The translations under genes were made by a program, and so were the position numbers. Source: Kineosporia corallincola (GTDB lineage Bacteria; Actinomycetota; Actinomycetes; Actinomycetales; Kineosporiaceae). From it: a stretch of 64,000 nucleotides of DNA. The stretch spans positions 434,001-498,000 of the forward strand of contig NZ_JAHBAY010000004.1 of the NCBI RefSeq assembly GCF_018499875.1, in the 5' to 3' direction. Under the pieces are notes generated by a model, which was not told the origin of the DNA, did not search any database, and was given only the letters and a program-made list of their open reading frames with translations. Of this stretch, positions 56,928 to 64,000 are shown piece after piece (the first letter of the stretch is position 1; every line of letters starts with the position of its first letter).

Positions 56928-59594
56928 ATGGGACGCGACGCGGTGACCGCCGCGTCGCGTCCGCACCGGGACGTCGCGCTCTGGGCGGTGGCAGCACTCG
57001 CCGTCGCCTGCGCGGCGACCCTGTGCGTGGCCGGGGTCACCCAGGGGGTGGGAGCCCGACCGCTCGACAGCGGCCTCACCGGAACGGTGGCGCTGGCCGC
57101 CGGTGCGCTGCTGGCCTGGCGGGGCAGCCGTCCAGCGCGGTCCGCCAGGACCGCTACTTCCGCCAGGACCGCGCGGTTCGCCAAGCCTGCGCGGTTCGGT
57201 GAGCCTGCGCCGTCTGCCGGGCCTGCGCCGTCTGCCGAGCCCAGGCAGTCCGTCGCACCTGCGCTGCCCGTCGAGCCGGTGCGTTACCGGCAGATCCTCG
57301 GTGCCGCGCTGGTGCTCTGGGGCATCGGGCAGATCGTGAACTCGCTGACCAACAGCGGGTTCCCGGCCGGCGGCGACGCGGTGGCGTTCCTCGCGGCGCC
57401 GCTCGGGGTGTGGGGTCTGCTCAAGGTGCCGCGGGCCCTGCCCGGCCGGCACCCGGGCTGGCGCCTGGGCCTGGACTCGGTGCTGCTGGGTGTCACGGTC
57501 GCGCTGCCCGCCTGGCACTTCGCCTTCGCCACGGTGCTCACCCGGCAGGACCTCGACGCCGGTGTGGTGATGGCCGTCATGGTCCTGATCGCCGACCTCA
57601 CGGTGATCTGCTTCGCCACCCTCGCCTACGTGCGAGACCTCGACCGCCATCTGCTCATCGCCTCGATCGGCGCCGGTCTGTACACGATCGGCGACCTGGT
57701 CACGATGCGCGCCGGGCTGCTGGCCTCCGACCCCTGGCCCTGGTGGGCGGCGCTGCTGTGGTGCCTGGCCTGGCCGGTCATCGCCTACGGCCTGCTGGCC
57801 TACGAGCCCGGCGGCCAGACCGCCGCCGACGAACTGCGGGCGCCGGCCGACCCGGACGCCCGCGGCGTCATCATCACCACCACGGCCAGCCTGGTGCTGC
57901 TGCTGTTCTCGCTGGCGGCGCTGTTGATCGACGACGACCTGGACCGGGTCGCGCTGGTGCTGGTGATGATCGCCGTGGTCGTGTTCGGCGGCCGTGAACT
58001 GCTGAACACCCGCATCCGCTCGGCCCTTCTGCGCCGGCTGAACGAGGAGGCCACCGCCGACCCGCTGACCGGGCTGGCCAACCGGCGGGTGCTCCAGGCC
58101 CGCATGGCCCGGCTCCAGCAGGGTGAACCGTGGTGCCTGCTCACCGTCGACCTGGACGGCTTCAAAGACGTCAACGACCTGCTCGGCCACGCCACCGGCG
58201 ACAAGCTGCTGGCCGCCGTCGCGCACCGGCTGTCCGCGGCCGTGCCGTCGAACGCGCTGGTCAGCCGGATCGGTGGCGACGAGTTCGCGGTGCTCCTGCC
58301 CGGCAGCATCGAGATCGGCACCCGGGTGGGCCAGAAGGTGGTCACCGCCGTCCGGCAGTCCGCCGCCGACGTCGAGGGGGTGACCCGGGTCGAGGTCTCC
58401 GCCAGCATCGGGGTCGCCGCGGTCGATGCCCGGGCCACCCTTGATGTCCCTCAGCACCCGGCGGGCCAGGAGGTGCCGCACGGAGCCGAGCCCGCGATGC
58501 CCCTCGCCGTCCCCGCACCGGACACCGGCACCGAGACCACCGAGACGACCGAGACCCACGGGACCCACGGGACCCACGGGACCCACGGGACCGACGAAAC
58601 CACCGACGTCCCCGAAACCACTGACCCCGCGACCACCGCGACCACCGCGACCACCGCAACCACCGCGACCGACGGTGCCACCGACGTCCCCGGGGTGCAG
58701 ACCGTGGTGGACCCGCTCGGCGCGCTCTCCGCCTCCGGCGCGGCACTGCGCGTGGCCAAGGCCACCGGCCGTAACCGCGTGGAGGTGTATGACGCCACCG
58801 TGGCCCGCATCCGCCAGCGCCGTCTGCGGGTGGAGGAAAGGCTGCGCACCGCCGTCGAAGACGGCTCGATCAGCGTGCAGTTCCAGCCCATCGTCGACCT
58901 CCGCCGCGGCGTGGTGACCAGTGCCGAGGCGCTGGCCCGCTGGACCGACCCGCAGCTCGGCCGGGTCGGGCCGGACGAGTTCATCACCGTGGCCGAGCAG
59001 ACCGGGCTGGTCGTCGACATCGGCGAGCAGATCCTCGAGGCCACGCTCGCGGGGGCGATGAAAGAAGGCTTGTTCGACCGGGGCCTGCGGATCAACTGCA
59101 ACGTGTCGCCGGTGCAGCTGCGGGTGCCCGGGTTCCACCAGGTGGTGCAGGAGGCGCTGACCGCCCACGGGGTGCCGCGCGAGCAACTGGTCATCGAGGT
59201 GACCGAGCAGGTGCTCGTCGAGGAGGGCCAGGCCGCCCAGACACTGCACCGGCTGGCCGCACTCGGCCTGACCATCGCCATCGACGACTTCGGCACCGGC
59301 TACTCCGCGCTCGGCTACCTGCAACGCCTGCCCGCCGACATCCTGAAGATCGACCGGGCACTGACCAGCAGCCTGATCGCCGAGCCCCGCTCGCGCGCGA
59401 TCACCCGGGCGGTGCTCGACCTGAGCCGTACCGTCGGCGTCAGCGTGGTGGTCGAGGGAGTGGAGACCAGCCAGGTGGACGACCTGGTGCGGCGGATGGG
59501 CGTCGGGTTCGGCCAGGGGCTGCACTACGGCCACGCGATGAGTGCCGGTGACCTGGCCGCGATGACCGACCGGCTGGCCGACGGAAATCCCTGA
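56928..59594 (+). CDS. Membrane GGDEF-EAL protein with a repeat insertion inside GGDEF
   Basis: 888 residues, three bases after gatB. About nine membrane helices (about 18-355), with an Arg/Ala/Pro-rich loop (66-117). The GGDEF domain runs from DPLTGLANRR (about 378) with the intact RIGGDEFAVLLPG (449-453) to SASIGVAAVDA, then a Thr/His/Gly/Ala-rich insertion (about 502-593), then its last helix DPLGALSASGAALRVAKATGRNRVEVYD. The EAL domain (about 640-885) keeps SAEALARW, NVSPVQL, EVTEQVLV, IDDFGTGYSALGYL and KIDR, so it looks catalytic. It could make and/or break cyclic di-GMP; the insertion may impair or tune cyclase activity. Confidence 0.9.
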   Translation: MGRDAVTAASRPHRDVALWAVAALAVACAATLCVAGVTQGVGARPLDSGLTGTVALAAGALLAWRGSRPARSARTATSARTARFAKPARFGEPAPSAGPAPSAEPRQSVAPALPVEPVRYRQILGAALVLWGIGQIVNSLTNSGFPAGGDAVAFLAAPLGVWGLLKVPRALPGRHPGWRLGLDSVLLGVTVALPAWHFAFATVLTRQDLDAGVVMAVMVLIADLTVICFATLAYVRDLDRHLLIASIGAGLYTIGDLVTMRAGLLASDPWPWWAALLWCLAWPVIAYGLLAYEPGGQTAADELRAPADPDARGVIITTTASLVLLLFSLAALLIDDDLDRVALVLVMIAVVVFGGRELLNTRIRSALLRRLNEEATADPLTGLANRRVLQARMARLQQGEPWCLLTVDLDGFKDVNDLLGHATGDKLLAAVAHRLSAAVPSNALVSRIGGDEFAVLLPGSIEIGTRVGQKVVTAVRQSAADVEGVTRVEVSASIGVAAVDARATLDVPQHPAGQEVPHGAEPAMPLAVPAPDTGTETTETTETHGTHGTHGTHGTDETTDVPETTDPATTATTATTATTATDGATDVPGVQTVVDPLGALSASGAALRVAKATGRNRVEVYDATVARIRQRRLRVEERLRTAVEDGSISVQFQPIVDLRRGVVTSAEALARWTDPQLGRVGPDEFITVAEQTGLVVDIGEQILEATLAGAMKEGLFDRGLRINCNVSPVQLRVPGFHQVVQEALTAHGVPREQLVIEVTEQVLVEEGQAAQTLHRLAALGLTIAIDDFGTGYSALGYLQRLPADILKIDRALTSSLIAEPRSRAITRAVLDLSRTVGVSVVVEGVETSQVDDLVRRMGVGFGQGLHYGHAMSAGDLAAMTDRLADGNP
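58554..58664. repeat. Two 9-base tandem repeat arrays inside the GGDEF-EAL gene
   Basis: ACCCACGGG repeats four times (58554-58589, encoding THG), and GCGACCACC repeats four times with one change (58629-58664, encoding ATT). Both keep the frame. Confidence 0.93.
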
Positions 59595-59649
59595 TGCGGG
59601 TGAAAACGCTAAATATTCGGTAAAGCTCGTCACATACCGGCCCAGAAAG

Positions 59650-59678
59650 TTGCTAGCCCACACCTTCTCACCGATAAC
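59650..59678 (+). promoter_or_regulatory. Possible promoter for the large acyltransferase gene
   Basis: TTGCTA, 17-base spacer, GATAAC. The start of transcription would fall near 59685, about 58 bases before ATG 59743, in a patch richer in A and T than its surroundings. Confidence 0.45.
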
Positions 59679-59742
59679 GTCGGTGCGCCTCGCCACGATG
59701 GCTGGGGACTGACGCGCTCGACGGAAGGCGAGGAGCCATCGG

Positions 59743-62589
59743 ATGGCGGACCTTGACGAGCCCGGTCCTGCCCTCGGAGGCCGGCGGGCGGCCCGCCGCG
59801 CATCCGCCGGCGCCGGTTCCGGGGTGCCCGATTCAATGGTGGACGCCGAGCCGCTCCCGCAATACCGCGACGCCGTCGCGGATCCCGGCCGCCCTCCGCT
59901 CCCGGCGATCACCGCGCCCACCGGTATGCCGGTGCTCGACGTCCTTCGTCACCGCGCCCCGAACACCCGGCTGCCCGAGTTCAGCCGCACCCCGCCGGCC
60001 GCGCCGGTCTCGCCGACCTCGTTGTCGGCGGATGCCGTTCCGCAGCAGTATCTTTCCCGGGCCGACCGGCGCCGGGCCGAGGCCCTGGCGGCGGGCGGAG
60101 TCACGGCCGGTGGGTCCGATTCGGGGGCGGCCCGGGCTGCCGGCGAGGTCGAGGTCGGCAGGACCGAGCATGCTGCGGCGGGAGATGCCGTGGACCGGGC
60201 CGACGGCTCGCCCGCCCGCGTAGTGCAGGCGATGGCTCTGCCGGAACCGTTGGCGGTGGTCACGGCCGCGCGGCCCGGGACTTCCCGGCCTGCGGTGCGG
60301 GTGTCGAACCCCTTGCCGGCGTACGCGGATCCGCACTCCGGAGCGGATCCCGGGGCCGGGGCGGACACTGGCGCCGAACCGCCGAACCGTCACGAGACTC
60401 ACGCGGGAACGCCGCACCCGGACAACGCCGAACCCGCTGCGCAGTCCGCCGTCCCGGGGGAGGAGCTCGCGCGATCGTCCTCACCGGAGGAGGGCTCCGG
60501 CACCCGTCCCCGGCGAGGACGACGTGCGGCGGCGGGCGCCCCGGACTCCGGAACCCCCGCCATCGGCCATCCCGACCCCACGGCACCGGCACCCGTCGGG
60601 ACGGACCCCCGGCCCGGATCGTCTGCGCTGTCCGAAGCGGCCGCGCGGTCCGGGGAGCATCCTGTGCCGGGGGCGGATTCTTCCGGGTCGGTCTCTCGCA
60701 GCACGTATCCCGCGCCCCTGTCGAGGCGGGCCCGCCGCGCCCAGGAACAGGCCGCGCGGATGCGGTCGGTGGCCACACCCACCGAGCTGCCCCAGCCCGA
60801 GGACGGATCGGAGGAACTGTCCGGCAACCTGAGGGACGACCCGGCGACCGACGAGGCGTCGTACGGACCGGTGACCGACGAATTCCCCTACGACCCGCTG
60901 GACGACGACCCGCTGGACGACGACCCGCTGTATGACCAGCCGTCGTACGACGACCCGCCGTACGACCGGCCCGCCGGGGCAACGTCGCCCGAACCTCACA
61001 CCGGGGACGAACCGGCTTCCGGGGCAACGGGATCGGCCCGTCCGGAGACATCGGCGGGGTACGACGAGCCGTTGTCCGGGGCGCTGCCGAACCCCCAGGC
61101 GTTCTGGGTGCGCGACGATCCGCCCCGGCCGCAGCGGCAGCAACCCGCCGCCGCGCGGGTGAGTCCCGAGACGGACGGGCTCTGGCTGAAGAACCTCTCC
61201 CGCCCGGCCACGCCCGAATCCCTGTTCCAGCCGGGGCAGTACCGGCGTGGTCCGCAGCCGGGGTACGCCGATCCGCGCCAGGCTCTCGGCCACCTCGACG
61301 ACGACGTCGATGATCCGGAACGCCCGTGGCCCAGCCTGCACCGCGAACCGGCCGACGGACGCCCGTCCCTCACCGGGCACCCGTCTCCCGCCGGACGTCC
61401 CGCCCCGCACCGAGACCAGACCCGAGACCCGGTCGGACACCCCGCAAGCCGTCCCGGCGGACGTCCCGACACCGACCCCCGCCTGGGCTGGATCGACACG
61501 GCACGGGGCCTGGCGATCGTGCTGGTCGTGTTCATCCACGCCTCGGAGTGGGTGCAGGAGACGACCGTCAGCGTCCCGCTCTGGGACCAGGTCAACGCTG
61601 TTCTCGGCAGCCTGCGGATGCCGGTGTTCTTCCTCTGCGCGGGCATTCTCGCCACCCGGTGGCTGTACGCGTCGTGGTCCGACCTGCTGGCCAGGAAGGT
61701 GCTCCTGCTCGGCTGGGTGTACCTGCTGTGGCAGGTGATCAGCAGCTTCGAGGCGATCGTGGCGTCCCGGATCACCGGCGAGGAACTGGCCCCGGTGCGC
61801 ATGCTGGTATCGCTGGCGGCCACCCCGGCCCAGCCCCGGTTCGAGCTCTGGTTCGTCTGGGCCCTGGCCGTGTTCTTCGTGGTGGCCCGGTTCTGCTCCC
61901 GGTTCTCGCTGGCGCCCCAGCTGGGGGTGAGCGCGCTGCTCGCCGCGCTCACGCTCTCCAGCCTGGTGCCCGAGATCAACCCGGGCTGGAACGGCGTGCT
62001 GAAGTACTACCTGTTCTTCCTGGTCGGCTGCTACTACGGCCCGCTGTTCAAGGCCCTGGCCGCGCGGATGACCCGGTCGGTGGGCCTGGCCCTGATCGCC
62101 GGCTGGCTGCTGGTCGCCGTCGTGGCCCAGGTCAGCGGTGCGGCGGGCTGGCCGGTCGTGGGGCTGGCGGTGCAGATCCTCGGGCTGGTCGCGGGTCTCG
62201 GCCTGGCGCTGCTGCTCCAGGACGTGAAGTTGTTGTCCCACCTGGGTTCCAACACCATGCCGATCTACCTGGCCCACACCCCGCTGCTGGTGCTGATGGC
62301 CGTGGTGCTGCACCCGATCGCGGATTCCGGTGCGGTGCAGGGCATCAAGTGGCTGCTGCCGGCCCTGCTCACCGCCCCCGCGATCTGGCTCGCCCTGCTG
62401 CTGCACGACACGCTGATGAAGACCCCGGCCCGGGTGCTCTACGAGCCGCCGGAGCAGACCTCCGACCTGATCTGGAACCTGGTGGCCGACCGGCGCAGCG
62501 GCCTGTACAGCGAGCGGCTCGACCCGGCCTTCGTGCCCGGCCTGCACCAGCGCCCGCTCGACCGGCAGCTGGAGCGGCTGCTCCGGTAG
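59743..62589 (+). CDS. Acyltransferase 3 family protein with a 575-residue disordered N-terminus
   Basis: 948 residues, GAGGAG nine bases upstream of the ATG. Residues 1-575 are Pro/Ala/Asp/Arg-rich and without fold, with short acidic repeats (LDDDPLDDDPLYDQPSYDDPPYD type) and several RRARR-like basic spots. From about 577 comes the family start RLGWIDTARGLAIVLVVFIHASEW, then SLRMPVFFLCAGILATR and about ten helices, ending near 910. Likely O-acylates a cell-surface glycan or lipid. The long cytosolic extension is unusual and may scaffold partners. Confidence 0.85.
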   Translation: MADLDEPGPALGGRRAARRASAGAGSGVPDSMVDAEPLPQYRDAVADPGRPPLPAITAPTGMPVLDVLRHRAPNTRLPEFSRTPPAAPVSPTSLSADAVPQQYLSRADRRRAEALAAGGVTAGGSDSGAARAAGEVEVGRTEHAAAGDAVDRADGSPARVVQAMALPEPLAVVTAARPGTSRPAVRVSNPLPAYADPHSGADPGAGADTGAEPPNRHETHAGTPHPDNAEPAAQSAVPGEELARSSSPEEGSGTRPRRGRRAAAGAPDSGTPAIGHPDPTAPAPVGTDPRPGSSALSEAAARSGEHPVPGADSSGSVSRSTYPAPLSRRARRAQEQAARMRSVATPTELPQPEDGSEELSGNLRDDPATDEASYGPVTDEFPYDPLDDDPLDDDPLYDQPSYDDPPYDRPAGATSPEPHTGDEPASGATGSARPETSAGYDEPLSGALPNPQAFWVRDDPPRPQRQQPAAARVSPETDGLWLKNLSRPATPESLFQPGQYRRGPQPGYADPRQALGHLDDDVDDPERPWPSLHREPADGRPSLTGHPSPAGRPAPHRDQTRDPVGHPASRPGGRPDTDPRLGWIDTARGLAIVLVVFIHASEWVQETTVSVPLWDQVNAVLGSLRMPVFFLCAGILATRWLYASWSDLLARKVLLLGWVYLLWQVISSFEAIVASRITGEELAPVRMLVSLAATPAQPRFELWFVWALAVFFVVARFCSRFSLAPQLGVSALLAALTLSSLVPEINPGWNGVLKYYLFFLVGCYYGPLFKALAARMTRSVGLALIAGWLLVAVVAQVSGAAGWPVVGLAVQILGLVAGLGLALLLQDVKLLSHLGSNTMPIYLAHTPLLVLMAVVLHPIADSGAVQGIKWLLPALLTAPAIWLALLLHDTLMKTPARVLYEPPEQTSDLIWNLVADRRSGLYSERLDPAFVPGLHQRPLDRQLERLLR

Positions 62590-62610
62590 GCCGGATCCGC
62601 ACGGCGAGGC

Positions 62611-63735
62611 TCAGCCCAGGTCGAGCCGGAGCACCCGGTCGTCCCTGGCCGACGGTGTGCCCCGGCCGTCGGTGTTCGACGTCGTCACCCACAGATGATC
62701 GCCGTCGGGCGTGGCCGCCACGTTGCGGATCCGGCCGAAGCGGTCGCGGAACAGGCTTTTCGCCGTCCCCACGCTCTTGCCCCGCAACGGGACCGCCCAC
62801 AGCCGCTCGCCCCGCAGCGCACCCAGATAGGCCACGTCGCCCGCGATCGCCAGACCGCTGGGGGACGCGTTCCCGGTGTGCCACTGGATCTTCGGCGACA
62901 CGTAGCCGGCGCGCTTCTCCTTGCCCTCGACCACCGGCCAGCCGTAGTTGCGACCGGGCAGGACGCGGTTGAGCTCGTCCCAGGTGTCCTGCCCGAACTC
63001 ACTGGCCCACGGGCGTCCCCTGGAGTCGAACGCGATGCCCTGGACGTTGCGGTGCCCCAGCGAGTACACCGGTGAGCCGGCGAACGGATTGTCCGCCGGG
63101 ACCGAGCCGTCCGGGTTGATGCGCAGGATCTTCCCGCCCAGGCTGGTGCGGTCCTGGGCGTGCGAGGGCACGGCGCCGTCACCGGTGCCGATCCACAGTT
63201 TGCCGTCCGGCCCGAAGGTGATCTCGCCACCATTGTGGTTGCCGGCCGAGGGAATTCCGGTCAGCACCGCCTTCGCCTTGGTCAGCGAGGTGCCGTCGTA
63301 GCGCGTCCGGACCACCCGGTTGTCGCCCTTGGTGCTGGTCAGATAGGCGTAGAGGACGACGGGGTGCGCCTTCGTGGGCCTGGCGCCGGGCTTGAGAGCC
63401 AGCCCCAGCAGCCCGCCCTCGCCGTTCGCGTCCACCCCGGACAGGGTGCCCACGGTCGTCGTCCTGCCCTTGCCGGTGACCCGCACGATCGTGCCCGGCC
63501 GCTGCGACACCAGCGCCGACCCGTCCGCCAGAAAGGTGACGCCCCACGGCACGTCGAGCCCGGTCGCCAGCGTCTTGCCCAGCGTGGCCCTCGGAACCGC
63601 GACCGCCATGGACGACGTGGGCCCGGCCTCCCGCACCCCCGCTCCGTTGCCGTCACCCCCGGTCGTCGCGCCGGCCCCGGCGGCCAGGGTGGTGACGAGC
63701 AGGGCCCCGGCAGTGATCGCGCGTGAGAACTTCAC
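62611..63735 (-). CDS. Secreted PQQ-dependent sugar dehydrogenase-like protein (GSDH/sorbosone)
   Basis: 374 residues from GTG 63735 with a signal peptide (ITAGALLVTTLAAGAGA). A six-bladed propeller of the GSDH family: GLDVPWGVTFLADGSALVSQRPG, NGEGGLLGLALKP, AGNHNGGEITFGPDGKLWIGTGDG, RINPDGSVPADNPF, YSLGHRNVQGIAFDSRGRPWASEFG. These enzymes oxidise aldose sugars with PQQ outside the cell. The His of GHRN and GNHNGG fits the active site. Substrate uncertain. Convergent with the acyltransferase. Confidence 0.88.
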   Translation of the reverse strand: MKFSRAITAGALLVTTLAAGAGATTGGDGNGAGVREAGPTSSMAVAVPRATLGKTLATGLDVPWGVTFLADGSALVSQRPGTIVRVTGKGRTTTVGTLSGVDANGEGGLLGLALKPGARPTKAHPVVLYAYLTSTKGDNRVVRTRYDGTSLTKAKAVLTGIPSAGNHNGGEITFGPDGKLWIGTGDGAVPSHAQDRTSLGGKILRINPDGSVPADNPFAGSPVYSLGHRNVQGIAFDSRGRPWASEFGQDTWDELNRVLPGRNYGWPVVEGKEKRAGYVSPKIQWHTGNASPSGLAIAGDVAYLGALRGERLWAVPLRGKSVGTAKSLFRDRFGRIRNVAATPDGDHLWVTTSNTDGRGTPSARDDRVLRLDLG

Positions 63736-63805
63736 CCGCCCGATCCTGCCCGCCCCCGCCCACCGGCGCAGCCGGTCGGGCTCCGGACGGCCTAACGGCG
63801 CGGTG

Positions 63806-64000
63806 CTATCCCGCGAGCGCCTCGTCGAACCGGCGCAGGGCCAGCTCGACCAGGGCCGGGTGCGGGGCCAGCGGGGCGGCCACCCGGTCGGCCCCGGACT
63901 GGTCCAGCTTGCTCACGAAATGGCCCGGGGCGAGCAGGTATCCGGCGATCGACACGGACACGCCGGGACGGCCCGCGCGCAGGGCGGCGACCGCGTCGGC
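63806..64000 (-). CDS. Sirohydrochlorin chelatase (CbiX family), C-terminal part
   Basis: Partial gene cut by the window edge; 64 residues up to a TAG at 63806. The text SIAGYLLAPGHFVSKLDQSGADRVAAPLAPHPALVELALRRFDEAL is typical of the second half of CbiX-type chelatases, with the metal-binding His in LAPGHF. These insert Fe, Co or Ni into tetrapyrroles. It lies 70 bases from the dehydrogenase start on the same strand, upstream of it. Confidence 0.75.
   Translation of the reverse strand, partial: ADAVAALRAGRPGVSVSIAGYLLAPGHFVSKLDQSGADRVAAPLAPHPALVELALRRFDEALAG

Noticed and set aside
55290-59921. A 1543-codon open frame on the minus strand opposite gatAB and the GGDEF-EAL gene
   Set aside because: It is a shadow frame caused by high GC; the plus strand carries complete conserved domains.

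Overview
The window looks like chromosomal DNA from a high-GC actinobacterium. Codons strongly prefer G or C at the third position, GTG and TTG starts are common, and several genes carry a TAnnnT-type -10 box 6-8 bases before the start codon, the signature of leaderless actinobacterial mRNAs. A GlgE-type alpha-glucan cluster, an actinobacterial Eis protein and the block etfBA / cysteine desulfurase / mnmA / MetE-like / ligA / gatCAB agree. The genus cannot be fixed by reading; Kineosporia-like actinomycetes are one possibility. No rRNA, tRNA, CRISPR array or insertion sequence was seen.

Layout. 1-5.7 kb: a partial gene, a very large hybrid sensor kinase and three tandem related lipoproteins. 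5.7-11.4 kb: a membrane acyltransferase, a WYL regulator divergent from an Eis-like acetyltransferase, a CopC-like membrane protein and an unknown membrane protein. 11.7-14.6 kb: a probable copper cluster (membrane protein, YcnI, CopC) interrupted by a minisatellite-like tract. 14.6-16.0 kb: an NTF2-like/OmpA fusion protein. 16.2-24.7 kb: operon glgE-treS-mak on the minus strand, divergent from glgP. 24.8-27.6 kb: a polar amino-acid ABC transporter. 27.8-29.8 kb: a GNAT and a sarcosine-oxidase-like flavoenzyme. 29.9-31.7 kb: a lower-GC two-gene island, an OLD/RecF-like ATPase plus a frameshifted DUF4276/TOPRIM-like partner, which is the best candidate for an unusual, possibly defensive, system. 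31.8-33.9 kb: glgX. 34.0-38.1 kb: a YbjN-like protein, a 49-residue small gene, a repeat-rich methyltransferase and an unknown protein. 38.3-48.5 kb: etfB, etfA, cysteine desulfurase, mnmA, an orphan histidine kinase, a VOC protein, a short MetE-like protein, a degenerate methyltransferase and ligA. 48.5-53.3 kb: a Trp/Arg repeat membrane protein, an FAD dehydrogenase, nhaA and a DsbA-like protein. 53.5-59.6 kb: gatCAB and a GGDEF-EAL protein. 59.7-64 kb: an acyltransferase with a huge disordered N-terminus, a sorbosone/glucose dehydrogenase and the C-terminus of a sirohydrochlorin chelatase.

How the genes fit together. TreS (trehalose to maltose), Mak (maltose to maltose-1-phosphate) and GlgE (maltose-1-phosphate into alpha-1,4-glucan) form the GlgE route, while GlgP and GlgX degrade the polymer; the branching enzyme is not in this window. 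Cysteine desulfurase plus MnmA form a sulfur relay to tRNA U34, EtfAB carries electrons to the respiratory chain, and GatCAB makes Gln-tRNA/Asn-tRNA by transamidation. Simple in-frame tandem repeats recur in several proteins (OmpA-like, methyltransferase, GGDEF-EAL) and in one intergenic tract, suggesting frequent slippage or unequal exchange. A shared hairpin terminator family occurs twice, each time between convergent genes.
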